Assembly (NCBI GenBank): GCA_025506515.1
Contig: CM046444.1
Span: 122,165,701 to 122,229,700 of the forward strand
DNA from: Flaveria trinervia
Lineage: Eukaryota; Streptophyta; Magnoliopsida; Asterales; Asteraceae
Length of the DNA: 64,000 bases
Direction: 5' to 3'
Of the stretch, positions 25,653-37,802 are shown in pieces. Position 1 is the first letter of the stretch; each line of letters starts with the position of its first letter. The position numbers and the translations under genes were made by a program. Below the pieces are notes generated by a model. That model saw only the letters and a list, made by a program, of their open reading frames with translations. It made no database searches and was not told the DNA's origin.

Positions 25653-28600
25653 ATGAGTGCTGCGGTGTCTGGACCTCTTGTCGGTATGTATACTTGTTTT
25701 AGTCATCTTATTGTTCTCTATTCAATATGCATAACTTGAATGAATAGAACCTGTATGCATCAAACAGTTTTTAATGGAAATTCATGTATTGTCAAATTTT
25801 CGAAAATTTAAATTGATGAACACCATTGAAGTTAAGTAAATTAAATGCGTGAATTCATATGCAACCATGATTCACACAATTTTTGCAATCATAATAGAAT
25901 CAATTAAAGTAGCAAGATTTGAGGAGAACCATCAAAATTAGGTCTCCCGATGAATTTAATTGTGATGTGAAAGTCGGCCAAACCCATAACTCCTCATAGA
26001 TCCAAAGTTATGCTCGTTTTCATTTGGGCTCTTTTCTAGTCCACTTGCCTTTATCCTATCTATATGAATCAATCAATTCTTAGATTTTTACCAAGTAATT
26101 CCCAACCACTCCTTATCGATTTTTCTTTATGTAATCTTAAAATTCTCAATGGCATAAACATATATTTTCACTGGCATACAACTGGAAAACTGGGTAATGA
26201 ACTAATCAAGTTATGGATGAAATCAGAGACTTGTTTTATGACAATGATTAGAAAAATCAAGCATAGTTATGTTAGCTTTGTTAAAGCTAAAGTAAATTAT
26301 ATTAAGAAATAGTCCATTCATTTTAATCATATGTGTAAATGCAAAATCTATTATTATCTTCCCACTCTAAGTCTAGATCTCATCCCATGTTGTGTAACAA
26401 GTGTTGCATAAATTTCACTGTAATTACTCACAAATGTTTAAACAGGTTTAGAAAAAATCGACACAGAAGCTTATGAAGAGAAGAAATATAAACTATCTTT
26501 TAAACAAAGGGCTATAAATGCATCCAACAAATTGAGGAGTTCCTTTGGCAAAAAAAGCAGGAAGCATGGTAAAGTCGTGTCTGTTGTTGAAGACGAACAT
26601 GATGCTGATGAACTGAAGGCAGTTGATGCTTTACGTCAAGCTTTGATTTTGGAAGAATTATTACTGCAAAGCATGATGATTACCACATGATGCTAAGGTA
26701 ATACATTTCAATAAATTTATTTTCTAGATGTGACAAATTGACCTGAATACCTATAATGGGTTAATTCGGGTTATAATATATCTCCAATGGGTCAAATGGG
26801 TTAAAGTTAAACCTCATGGTTTTACTAAGAGGGACACCGGCCAAATGGATCAAGAGTCATCCATGCGTATTCAAATACATAACAAGGTCAAAATCGCTTT
26901 ATTCAAAAATATGATTAGATCATTTACTATCATAGACCTTATAAAGGTTTATGTATTTGCTATGTCCCAAATAAACAACTCATAAACTTTTATTTTATAA
27001 ACATATCTCCACTATCCCGCAACAATGGTCCCACAAAATTTATGTTGCACCTCATTATAGGCTAAAAGGAAATAATAAAATATTAAAAAGATGTGAATTA
27101 CATTGATTTTGGACCTCATTCATGCCACTGAAGCATGAAACACAAACCCAGTATGTCTAACAAAAAACTGAACTTAAATTTTTTTCTAAACCTTTTCTTT
27201 AACACAGCATAGTATATGATCTTACATTGATAGTAAGATAGTTCTTGTACTATAATGAGCAAACATGTTAGTTCTTGTACTATAATGAGCAAACATGTTA
27301 TACTTAAAAAGGATTTACATATGGTATTTGCGGGTCGGTTCTTTTTGACCGGCATAAAAATTCTACATGTTTTGACCCGTTACCCAACCCATTTATTTTG
27401 GCACATGTATACTCTATACAGTTATATCTTCGTGTACCACTTTATCCTCCTAGCTTTCAGCAACTGGTTTGAACCGGTGGTTTGTTCACAACGTGTGACT
27501 TTTTGGCAACAATGAAACAGATTTTTAAAGGCTAGGAAATTTGATATGAGAAGACCAAACAAATGTGGTCTGATATGATCAAATGGAGGAGGGATTACGG
27601 TACAGACACCATTATGGAGGTACTTGTGTGAAGACATCTTATAAAGGTTGTGGGATAATGTATACATAGGCTACCAAAGTACTCAAAGGTTTTCATTCAT
27701 ACCACCTAGCCACCAAAACTATTTTAGTGATCACCTTGTTCTTTTTTGTTGATTCTAGAAAGAATATTTGTTGAAACTTGTAAAATGATAAAATGCACTT
27801 AAATATAAAGCCACATATAGTTGTAAAAGTGACAAAAACTTCCCTTAACATACACAAAAGAACCAACTCTAGATGGATTATCAAACATGTTGAGTAGGTT
27901 TTTGTCTGCTGATTTGAGAGGCTGGCTTTACTGATAACTTTTGAATACTTGGGTGACCTATGCACATATTATCCCTATAGGTTATAATTATTGGTCAGAT
28001 ATGGCTCTATATGATATAATCTGCTGATTTTCTCCTTGTTTGCGTGTTTTTGAAGGATTTTGATTTTAAGGAAAAAGAGGATGTGGTCAAATATTATCCT
28101 CAAGGACACCATGGAGTTGATAAAGATGGAAGACCTGTGTATATTGAGCAACTTGGTAAAGTTGATGCAACCAAACTAATGCAAGCCACAACCCTAGAAC
28201 GTTATCTTAAGTATCATGTGATGGAGTTTGAAAGAACATTTATTGAAAAGTTCCCGGCTTGCTCAATAGCTGCAAAAAAACACATTGATCAAAGTACCAC
28301 CATCCTTGATGTACAAGGAGTTGTAAGTAGATCTATACATAATACAACATATCAAATGTGACAAGATCATCGGGTTGGGAACCAGGTTAAATCGAGTTAA
28401 GTTGACCCTCAAACACATTCCGGTCCACTTTTAAACAAACTTTTAAATAATTAGGACACTTCTTATGATTACAAAATCAGTGTTATTACAATAGAAAATA
28501 AATGTGTGATGTCAATGTCACATAATGTCATGGGTAACGAGGGATATTTTTTGATTTTTTTTTTAAATTGTTTTGCCTTTAAAGCATCTAACTGAAGTGA

Positions 28601-31600
28601 TGTTAACATCACCTATGGTATCTCCTCATTACAATAATAACCAATATTCTTTGATAAAATAATTTAGGAGGTTGCAATAAAAATAAGCTTTTAGGGAATT
28701 TTGATGTGTATGGCCTGATTCACCTTTAAGCTGTTTTTTTTATCTAACCGGCTTGAGATCAAACACAAGCACACAACCCAGTTTGACCAGATTATAAGTA
28801 GTGGGTCAAAATTTGGTAAGGGATAACATACCTAAACTACTTGTATATGAATCGAATCAGGGGCTAAAAAACATGAACAAATCTGCTAGGGAACTTATCC
28901 AGCATCTCCAGAACATTGATGGTAACAATTACCCCGAGGTACTTGTTTGTATTTCTTAACTCTATGCTATAAAGTTAAAATACACATTCTTAAATATTTT
29001 ACTAAAACTCTTTTTTTCTTTACAACTTCTTCTCCCTTATAGACTTTGTGCCGCATGTATATTATCAACGCTGGATCCGGGTTTAGACTCTTGTGGAACA
29101 CAGTAAAATCCTTCCTTGATCCAAAGACTACTTCTAAGATTCATGTAAGTTCATCTCAATTTTTAACTAAAAAAAGACTCCATTATTAAACTTGTTGAGA
29201 TGACTAGTAAATGGCTCATATACATATAGGTCTTGGGCAACAAATACCAAAACCAGCTCCTGGAAATGATTGATGCCAGGTACTCCCACACAATAATCTA
29301 CTAACATTCTTTGTTTTTGTTTCTTCTTTTTACAAGGTCACTGTTTGCAATTGCTAGGTAATGAAAAATTAAATATCCCACCTTTAACCTCAATTCATAT
29401 ACATATTAAAGTATTAATACGTCAATATTGACCTGTTTACTTATTAGTGGATAACAAGTCAAAAGACTCCCAGAGTGTATTTTCAATGTATAAAACCTCT
29501 TAATCATTTTATTCAGAAAATTATCACTAAAATAATATAATTTATGAACTCACAATACACACTAATTGTTCATAAGGAATTCATAATTTTGGGAAAAGAA
29601 GTGTCGGCATGTCAATCCAACTTCTTCTGATCCCTTGCAACCTGAAATATACTTGTTTTGACCCTTTAATTCTGTTTTCCCACCTCTTAACATTTCTTAT
29701 CTGTGGGTAGTCAACTTCCAACATTCTTGGGTGGTACCTGCACTTGTGCTGATAAAGGCGGTTGCATGCGGTCAGATAAGGGCCCATGGCAAGACCCAGA
29801 GATCATGAAGGTATCACTTCTGCAATTTTACTTTTTGTATATATAATATACATATTTAGATATCGTATTTTTTAAAATTTTCTATTTTGGTTTGGTGTGG
29901 CAGATGGTCCGCAATGGTCAGCACAAATGTTCAAAGAATTCAATCCTAGAAGAAAAGACCATTCCGAGGACTTATCTGCAAATATGGTATTTTCTCTCAT
30001 CTACATGTAGGATCATTCTCTTTTTGAGACATAAGAGGTGACAACTTTTTTATATGACCCTTTGTGCAATCCTTGACTCCTTGTAACTCTATAAATAATA
30101 TATAGCTCCCTTTTTGCACTCCTTGACTCCTTGTAACTCTATATATAGTACATAGCTCAAAATTCAAACATACGATCTTTAGGTTATTATAAACAATATC
30201 AAACCACTTGACAAAGCCCGATTGAAACTAGTCATCACTTTCTTTCTAAGCTTTTAAGGGTTGTTTGGATGTGAGTTTTGAGAGTGATTACTTAATACTA
30301 TATTGTTAGGGTAAGATTATCTGTTAATAAAACAATCGGAGTTAATTAGTAAAATAGTGTTTGGATGTGTTTACGCTGTTTAAACATCTTTTCTTTTTTT
30401 CGGTTCTTGATGTTATCGCTTATGAATAAAAAAAACAAGTAGTTATTAACTGCCTTTCCTTCTACAGAAAAACACCCCTTACATGAAAGATGTTGAATCT
30501 CACAAAATGCATGAGGATATCAAGCAACCAAATCTCCCTTCAGTAGTTGAAGAAGTAAGTTCATTTATAAATTTTAGACATGCATCATCCTTTTCCAAAC
30601 CGAACAAATGTTGTTGCAAGTTTGTCTTTACAATATGTTTGCTTTAAATATTTGCAGGCTCCAGTAAAAAACCACCACCCGACCATCGATGTGAAAACTG
30701 ATCACACGCCCATGGTTGACAAGACTGTAGATCATCCTAAACCAAAGGAGAAAGTAGCTGCTGCTAAAGATACAGATTATTATCCAATCCAAGAAGCTTA
30801 CAAACCTACTTCCACTCATGATAAGCTAGGAAACCACCTATTATCAGGCATGATGACATTAGTGATGGGAATAATGACCATGGTCCGTATAACAAACAAC
30901 ATGCCCAAAAGGCTAACAGGTGCCACACTTTACTCTAACGGCATCCATGATGATGATGATGATTTAGTTAAAAAAGAGAAATCTAGGCTGTCCAATGGGC
31001 AACCGCCAGTTGTCTCAACTGCTGAATATCTCTCAATGATGAAACGTATGGGAGAGCTGGAGGAAAAGGTTATTGTTCTTGAAAGTCAACCAATTCAGAT
31101 GCCCCCTGAGAAAGAGGATATGCTTAATAAGGCTTTGTCTCGTGTTGAAGCATTGGAGCTTGAGCTTGCTGCCACCAAAAAGGTACCACTTCAAACAATT
31201 CAAAATCAATGTGTTGGGTAATGGGTCAAACTAGTCAGTTCTTAATTTAGGGGGGGCTGGCGGGTTAAATCTTTGAACCTGAACACGGCCTAAATATTTA
31301 TTTGTATCAAATACATCAACCAGTTGAAACAAGCTGATGATTTGTAAGTGGGTTAATCAAAGAAACGTGTTACACGGTTGTAACAAATGAGTTAAATGAG
31401 TTGACAGATCGACACTTTTAATTAAATGAGTTGACCAGGACAACCCTAACTTGACCCGTTTAGTCAAATAGATCAACCCGAACACGATCTATTTATTAAA
31501 CCAAAACATAGACAAATCCGATCACTACATATGTATTAAATCAGTTAGATATGATAACCCAAAACCATATTATTTTGTGTGGTGTCAGATTACCAACCCT

Positions 31601-31984
31601 AACTATACAGGTCAAAACAGGTAAGACTAGGTTATGTTGACTTAAAACACTTTTTTTGGGTACAAAACAAACTTTTGTAACAAGTCAAAAGGGTACCTCT
31701 TGGTAAGTGTGAACCGGGTAGGTCCGGTTAGCCATATACAACCTTTTTTGAAGTTTTATAAATAAACTTTCATTCAATATGATGAAAGAATTTATATTAT
31801 CAAAATAATAATACAAGTTTGTGCAGTCATGAGCTCGTATCTAAATTTATTCACTTCAAAATTCAAAGTATTTGTATATCTATATTATTTGCAGTCTCTT
31901 GAGGAATCCCTTACTCAACAAAGAGAGTTCATGGCGTACCTTGACAAAAAGAAGAAGAAAAAGAAGAGATTTTTCGGTTTTTGA
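25653..31984 (+). CDS. Sec14-like phosphatidylinositol transfer protein (SFH type), frame broken by single-base deletions
   Basis: Twelve exons: 25653-25683, 26446-26697, 27521-27619, 28056-28322, 28861-28938, 29043-29144, 29230-29279, 29711-29810, 29904-29986, 30468-30554, 30658-31182, 31895-31984. All splice sites are GT-AG and phases agree. The product would be about 588 residues. The N-terminal basic region contains RAINASNKLRSSFGKK. The CRAL-TRIO-N segment (DELKAVDALRQALI, then FLKARKFD) is followed by a Sec14 lipid-binding domain with YYPQGHHGVDKDGRPVYIE, FPACSIAAKKHIDQSTTILD, INAGSGFRLLW and FLGGTCTCADKGGCM. The C-terminal nodulin-like part has a coiled coil (EELEKV-type heptads) and ends KKKKKKKRFFGF. 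In the family, such proteins exchange phosphatidylinositol and phosphatidylcholine and the basic tail binds membrane phosphoinositides. Three one-base deletions (about 26664, 27547, 29962) break the frame in exons 2, 3 and 9. Everything else is intact, so sequencing error is as likely as gene death. Confidence 0.88.
27241..27300. repeat. Perfect 30-bp tandem duplication in intron 2
   Basis: GTTCTTGTACTATAATGAGC plus ten further bases occurs twice with no mismatch. It lies about 220 bp before exon 3 of the Sec14-like gene and does not touch splice sites. Confidence 0.95.
31205..31740. repeat. GGGTCAA/TTGACCC-rich intronic repeat
   Basis: Part of the last intron of the Sec14-like gene. It is rich in GGGTCAAA, TTGACCCG and GGGTTAA words. 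Similar patches occur at about 26740-26850, 28360-28450, 28785-28830, 46915-47165, 47545-47650, 55185-55410, 56105-56200 and 58210-58280. They look like remnants of one dispersed non-autonomous element family found in introns and spacers. No ends could be defined. Confidence 0.45.
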
Positions 31985-34320
31985 ATATATTAGAAGAGAA
32001 GGAAACCGGTGTCGATTCTTTTTTTGATCCAGTCAAATTGTGAAGGTTTGTTTTGTCAAGATTTCATATTTTTGTGTATAATCATTATTATTATTTATCT
32101 ATTAACGATGTTTGCAGTTTCTTTATACGGGTGTGTACCGTTTTGAACAAAAGTTTGAGATTGTATATTAGACTACTGAAGCTAATTGTGCATGAAGCAT
32201 CTTGTGTTACTCCTATTCCAACAAAACTTAAAGAGGTTTTTTGCTTCTTTATTACGACATCCTTCTACTATCCATATTATCTATTAGAAGTATTTTTAAC
32301 AGATAATTGTGAAAACCGTATAAACACTATGAAATCCGTATAAACAGGTGTCCCTGTAGTCTTGTGGTCTAGTGACATTGATAATTATTTTCAAGAATGT
32401 GATAGTTAAAGCCTAAAGGACTTAAAGTGCGATAGTGGAGTTAGAGGGGTGTGAAAACTGTCTGAATACTATGAAAACCGTATAAACAAGTGTTCATGTA
32501 ACATTGTGGTCTAGTGACATTGGTAATTATCTTCACGAAAACCTAAAGGACTTAAAGTGCAATAGTGGAGTTAGAGGGGTCCAAATGAAAGTCTTGTAAA
32601 GGAAGCCTTGTTTGTACAATGGATTTCAAAAATGTCATAAGTTATTTTGCTACAATGTTGAAAGATGGATAAAATGACAAAGTATGTCATAGGCCCGATA
32701 GGCCCAATAGGCCCTATATCAGGTAAGCATTAAAAACAATTATAAGAAGGAGAACAAGGAATATTAATAACGACAGAAACTAAAAGGTTACACAGGTAAG
32801 GTAAAGTACTTCTATCACAACCCAGTTTTGGATGGCTTAAGTTTCAAACAAAATAATTTATAAACTATTTGTTGTTAAAAGATTCCAAAAGATTTTTTGG
32901 GGCATAAAAGATGATAGATTTCAATGCAAAAATGGTCGGCTCGAATTAAATAAATAGACAGTCTGTGCTATTTGGGCCCAAAATCAGATGTTGGAAACCA
33001 TTGGGTCACCGCCCATGTATGAATTGTACAAAACAGAGCCCTTGGCCCACATGTCTATAAATATACTTCTTATTTCGTCATATTCACCAATTGTTTGTTC
33101 TTAAATGTACAGTATAATTTATGTGCTTTGTAAGGTGATATGATATCACTGTAAGCTTACAGGCTAGTGTCTTTGATTGTATAACAAAGATACTGTTATT
33201 TGTACGGTTTTTATATGTTATTTTATTATAACATTCAACCTCTCGACTAATAAGTATTGTTTTACTCATACAAAACACTAAATATTGTTTTACTCATAGA
33301 AAACTTAGGGATATACTTTTGTTGCTGGAGTGAATAATGAAGATCACATTTGAGGTGACATGTATTTTTTTAATTGTTGTCTTCTTATCTCTCCATATCT
33401 TACAAGTCTGGAATGCTTTGTCGATAATTGATTTGGGTGCATACCTTAATGTTTAGTATTTTTGTGTGACAATATAAAACAGTGTTGGATCTACTTAAGA
33501 TGTTAGTTAGTAGCAAAACCTTATCATTGACGCTAAGTTCAAAGGGTGATGGTCGTAGTCCCATACTAACCCACTTGATACATTGGGCAGTACTGAAGGT
33601 GAAAGGTAGTGTTCCTGACTTTCTGTTGGTATCGTAGTGCCACACGACCTTCCATGTCTTTGTTCCCTCCCGCACCTTATCTGTTGTTTTTCACGTCATG
33701 AATCATTATGACATGTTATCGCTCTCTCTTGATTCACTCTCTCTCTCATTGCCACTTTACTCTTTCTCATTCTTATCTCACCCTCTAGTTTCACCCCCGT
33801 CAAGACCAAATTCACCACCGAAAAGAACGAGGGGTGGTTATTTAGTGACACCTCAGTCAAATTTTTCACATTGTTATACAATGTCGAAGATAAAAACAAT
33901 AGAACATAAAACGTCTTGCCTGTATATCTAACATTACGTTTGTACAAACTTAGAAACAGTCTCGTCTTTTTACTAATTTGACAACCAAGGGGGAGAAAAG
34001 GCGTAACACTTAAAAACAAAAATATAAAGCACGTTTAACATTATCATATATGAAATGTACGATGGTAAATGCACATCCTTTAGTTTAAACCTTTAGAAAT
34101 TTGCATGTTGATAAGCATTTGAACCCAATTAATACAAGTCTTAGGTTTAAATTCAATTTTCATTGATTTTCTATTTCTAAAACCTTTCCGAATAACACAC
34201 ACTCAACTCAAAATGTATTTATCTAATCTCATTTATTAGTGTGATATTAGTGAGGTCATAACGAACTCTCAATCTAAAATTATAAAAAATAACTTTTTAA
34301 CAATATAATATATTAAATAT
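31985..34320. other. Spacer between the Sec14-like and bZIP genes
   Basis: It contains the 3' region of the Sec14-like gene, the tandem duplication at 32326-32580, and a promoter-like patch around 32690-33065 with several GGCCCA words and a TATAAATA at about 33054. No gene follows that patch that I can recognise. The minus-strand ORF 33400-33675 has protein-like composition but starts with GTG and has no recognisable domain. Confidence 0.45.
32326..32580. repeat. Tandem duplication of about 125 bp
   Basis: Copy 1 is 32326-32450 and copy 2 is 32468-32580. Both start ACTATGAAA(A/T)CCGTATAAAC and end GTGGAGTTAGAGGGGT. Copy 2 has a short internal deletion. A partial third start lies at about 32309. 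It lies just downstream of the Sec14-like gene. Confidence 0.9.
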
Positions 34321-34329
34321 GAAAAGAGC

Positions 34330-34350
34330 ATATAATATATAGCCTATAAG
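34330..34350 (+). promoter_or_regulatory. Likely TATA region of the bZIP gene
   Basis: ATATAATATATA followed by CTATAAG, about 165-185 bases before the first uORF. A start near 34370 would give a leader of about 760 bases, typical of the long leaders of S1 bZIP genes. Confidence 0.45.
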
Positions 34351-34513
34351 CATTCCCCATTCTCTTCCCATCATCCTTCACCCTCATATCACCCTTAACC
34401 TCCATATGTTCTTCAAGATTTCGTCTGATTCCTACAAATTGAATCATCTACACCATAATCCCACCACAAATCTTCATCAATCACCATCAAAATCCCCTGT
34501 TTCAACCACACCC

Positions 34514-34567
34514 ATGTTCGATTTACACTTCTTAATGTTCGAAACAGATGTCTCAAATTCTCAGTGA
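34514..34567 (+). CDS. uORF1 of the bZIP leader, 17 codons
   Basis: Short upstream ORF reading MFDLHFLMFETDVSNSQ. It overlaps the start of the conserved peptide uORF in another frame. The same overlap is known for Arabidopsis bZIP11-type leaders. It probably modulates how many ribosomes reach the next start. Confidence 0.65.
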   Translation: MFDLHFLMFETDVSNSQ

Positions 34568-34673
34568 ACTGTTTGTTTCAGGGTGTATGATCAATTCCAC
34601 TTATTTCCGAAGGACCCATTTAGTTCAATCGTTCTCCGTCGTCTTCCTCTACTGGTTCTATTACATCTCATGA
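34548..34673 (+). CDS. Sucrose-control peptide uORF (conserved peptide uORF of S1 bZIPs)
   Basis: A 41-residue upstream ORF starting MSQILSELFVSGCMINSTY and ending SFSVVFLYWFYYIS. The C-terminal part, with RRTHLVQS followed by that stretch, is the hallmark of the SC-uORF in Arabidopsis bZIP11/2/44/53 leaders. Family knowledge: at high sucrose the nascent peptide stalls the ribosome and represses translation of the main bZIP ORF. The match continues through the last codon before TGA, where stalling occurs. It lies about 455 bases before the main ATG. Confidence 0.95.
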   Translation: MSQILSELFVSGCMINSTYFRRTHLVQSFSVVFLYWFYYIS

Positions 34674-34693
34674 TTCATGCTCTGTTTTTCTGA
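34670..34693 (+). CDS. uORF3 overlapping the SC-uORF stop
   Basis: ATGA shares bases with the SC-uORF stop codon and opens a seven-codon ORF (MIHALFF). This stop-start overlap is also described for Arabidopsis S1 bZIP leaders. No further ATG occurs before the main start. Confidence 0.6.
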   Translation: MIHALFF

Positions 34694-34771
34694 TCTATAA
34701 ATTATACATCAATTACCCATATCAATCTCTCTGTATCTCGCTATATCTTCAAAATTCAATCTTATAATCAG

Positions 34772-35100
34772 TTAATTGATCAAACTAAAGCTTAATTACC
34801 ATCTGGGTCCTGCTAATTCACCTCTAAAATTCTTCAATTTCAAGATTCAATCTCTGTATCTCAATATATATCCAAATTATAATCTTGCTATCAGTTTATT
34901 GATCAAATTAAAGCTTAACTACCATCTGGGTCCTGCTAATTTCACTCTCACATTCTTCAATTACAAGATTCAATCTCTCTGTATCTCGATATATATCCAA
35001 ATTACAATCTTGTAATCAGTTAATTGATCAAAATAGAGGTTAATTACCATCTGAGTCCTGCTAAAATCACTCTCAAATTCTTCAATTTCAAGAATCTTGA
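34772..35100 (+). repeat. Three tandem 123-125-bp units in the bZIP leader
   Basis: Units start at 34772, 34895 and 35020. Each has TTGATCAAA, then TACCATCTGGGTCCTGCTAA, then ATTCTTCAATT and CAAGATTCAATCTC, then TATATATCCAAATTA. The third is truncated at its 3' end and a partial fourth precedes the first (about 34717-34771). The array lies wholly between the uORFs and the main ATG. The region is free of ATG, so it lengthens the leader without adding starts. Confidence 0.93.
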
Positions 35101-35128
35101 AAAAAAAGCTGTGATCTTTGGTGCTTTA

Positions 35129-35512
35129 ATGGCTTCTTCTAGTGCCACAACAACGTCGTCCGGTGGTTCATTTCTTCAAGAAGAAATGAAGAAACGAAGA
35201 CGAATGATTTCGAACCGCGAATCAGCAAGGAGATCAAGAATGAGGAAACAGAACCACCTGAACGAACTCGTGACTCAACTGAGTCAACTCAGGAGCGAGT
35301 GCAACCGAGTCATGGGTAGTATCTGCATGACTACACAGTGTTGTGTGAGTTTGGAGGCTGACAACTCGGTGTTGAGAGCTCAGGTGGCCGAGCTCGATCA
35401 TAGGTTGCGGTCACTTAATGACATAATCGGATTAATCGGAATTATGAAACAGCCATTGACGCCGGAAGTTGGTTTTCTGATGAGCATTACGGTGGAGGTG
35501 GTGGCGAGTTGA
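35129..35512 (+). CDS. Group S1 bZIP transcription factor (bZIP11/44/53-like)
   Basis: Intronless 127-residue protein. The basic region is at about 21-43 (NRESARRSRMRKQ; Asn29 and Arg37 are the DNA-contacting positions of the N-x7-R signature). The long zipper has hydrophobic residues at 47, 54, 61, 75, 82, 89 and 96 and Thr at 68. Family knowledge: S1 bZIPs heterodimerise with group C bZIPs in the nucleus and drive energy- and sugar-responsive genes, including amino-acid metabolism genes. The start is the first ATG after the long ATG-free leader; a longer in-frame reading from 35024 lacks an ATG. Translation is expected to be repressed by sucrose through the SC-uORF upstream. The short C-terminal tail after the zipper is normal for the group. 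Confidence 0.95.
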   Translation: MASSSATTTSSGGSFLQEEMKKRRRMISNRESARRSRMRKQNHLNELVTQLSQLRSECNRVMGSICMTTQCCVSLEADNSVLRAQVAELDHRLRSLNDIIGLIGIMKQPLTPEVGFLMSITVEVVAS

Positions 35513-37350
35513 ATGACTCACTGAGTTGTGTTTATGCATTTCAACCTGTAATGGGTTCGAGTGAGATGATTATGTACTAAAGTGAAAGAAGTTTGAAATG
35601 CAGGGGTGAAAGTGGTAGTTTTTAAAGTTGGAGGACCACTATTGTAATATTGTCAAGAATTATGGAGAATAATGTATTAATATTGTATGTTGATGGTGAA
35701 TGTTGAATTAGTGATCTTGTTTCTCTACATGAGATTCATAAGATGATATTATAATAAAAGTTTTTATATAATGTGTAAAAGTGCGAAATAGTGTGCACAG
35801 TGCACCCCATATGAAATTTAATTTTGGTTTGTGATATGTAAAAGATAATATTATAGTATAACTAACCATGACTATGTTACAAAACTCCATTATAGAAAAA
35901 CTTCAATAAATCATTGGTTTCTCTGTTAAATAATTAATTTATTTCAGTTATGTTTTGGTTATTTGTTTCTTAATGTTTGTTGTTATTAGATTGGACCGAA
36001 TCTAAACAAGATCGAGCCGGAAACATAAAAACTAGCCGTTAGTGGTTAGTCTCTATTAAATCGACCATAGTTTTAATCTGTTAGTTGTGATTATCGATTT
36101 ATTCTAGTCGTAAACAGTTATGACATATCGAAAGTTATGGTTTTGTAAACACGAATGTTTGTGTTTATTTATCATTGTTATATAATGTGATTTTTGCAAT
36201 TAAACTTAAGCCTCTTAAAGTCAAACATTGAGAATGTAATTTTTATAAAATTTATTTCAAAAATTAATGCAAAAGTAAAAGATAGAAAACAGATTTACCA
36301 AACGAGCCCTGTCTTACCAATACTTGGTGATAAAAACAAAATTTCTTTAATTTAATACAACTTGTAGTGATGTATTCTTTAATATGTTCTCTCAAATTAA
36401 TTTGTAAATCAAAAAACATAATTTAACTTCATACATTTTCTTTTTGTAAGAATAAATATAATAATATTTTTGTATTTAAGATTTTAAGGCAGCAAATAGC
36501 ACGTGCAGGAAACATAAAGAGCCAGGGAATCTTGTAAGAATCAAAAGATTCTTTTTACTTATTTTAGAGAAAATATGTAAATTAAAATTCCAATATATAT
36601 GTTGTAATTGTACAACTTTAATACAAACTTTTAAAGCCATTAAAAATACTTTTCTGGCGTTGGCTATTTTAACGTGGCATGTGACACGATGTTGCTTAAA
36701 TAATAAACACAACAATCACTCCTTAGTTACATATTATACTAAACGATGTAATATAGGACGGAACCAAGGGTATTTGTTGGATTTTTTTTAAATATGATTA
36801 TGTTTTCTTTGAAATATAAGTTTGATCTTTAGTTATAGACGACATAAAAGACTTCTAATAACTTTGATAAAAACTTTTTTTGTTAGTTGTATAAAAAATT
36901 ATTAGTTGTATAGATTAACATACCGACTCTATTATCACAAATAACAGCATGTAACATGACATTTGAAAGTTGATTTTATAAATGATACCTTTTTGTCGGC
37001 GAGTCAAACACAAAATCTAGTATGAACTTGTTTGTACTTATAATAAAGTATTTCTAAGATGCTTAAACAGTTATACCAACAAACTAAATATAAGTTTTTA
37101 TGTTTATTACTTTGAAACACAATAAATGCTATTAGAAAACATATCAACTATGCTTTTTGCCCCTAAAATTTGGAAATGAAGTGGACTTATACTTGGTAAG
37201 TTTGAAGACTAATTTCACAGAAAGAATTAGTAATATATTTTAGCCTAATAAAAAGTTAATTAAGTAGACACGTGACATTATCATATTTTTTTCATCAAAA
37301 TTTTCATATTTTTTTTACCTATTAAATAATTATTTTAATTTACTAATAAT
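35513..37350. other. AT-rich spacer after the bZIP gene
   Basis: The first 200 bases are probably the bZIP 3' UTR, with AATAAT-type signals near 35667. The rest shows no gene or defined repeat. Confidence 0.5.
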
Positions 37351-37793
37351 ATTATTTAGTTCTTTCTTATATTAAAAATAGTATTATAATAAATTAAAAA
37401 AACAGACTTTTTATTTATGTTAAATCTAAAGAAATTATATTTTTATAAAACAAGAATTTTTTAAAAACGTCAAAGTCTTTTAAAAGTAACAAAAAATAAA
37501 ATTAGTATTTTAAAAAGGTACAAAGTTTATAAACCAAAATTAAATGAAACTGGGAGTTATAATAAAGAATTTTTTTAAAATGATATTTTCTAAAACGGTT
37601 TATTTTGATACAAAATGTTTATTAATTTTTTTTGGAAAAAAACAAAAACAGTTTAAAAAGTTAATATCATTGTTTTATTACTTGTATTTATTACTCATGC
37701 GTGATTTTAATCATATCTTATCCTAAAAAATAATTAATAAAGTTTTATGTTAATTTATTTAACTCGTATGTAATACACAAGTTTAATAAGAAA
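37351..37793 (+). mobile_element. Helitron-like element, second copy, decayed 3' end
   Basis: A hairpin AACTCGTATGTAATACACAAGTT-like sequence at 37760-37782 and the preceding ATATCATTGTTTTATTACTT match the Helitron-like element at 16521 in the opposite orientation. The CTAG terminus is not preserved, and a Mutator-like element begins a few bases beyond. The left limit is estimated from AT-rich similarity to 39540-39690. Confidence 0.45.
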
Positions 37794-37802
37794 TATATAT
37801 TA

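Noticed and set aside
26064..26312. 82-codon ORF between exons 1 and 2 of the Sec14-like gene
   Set aside because: It lies wholly within an intron supported by phase and protein continuity and has no domain.
33400..33675. 91-codon minus-strand ORF near a promoter-like patch
   Set aside because: It starts with GTG, has no recognised domain and no splice context; composition alone is not enough.
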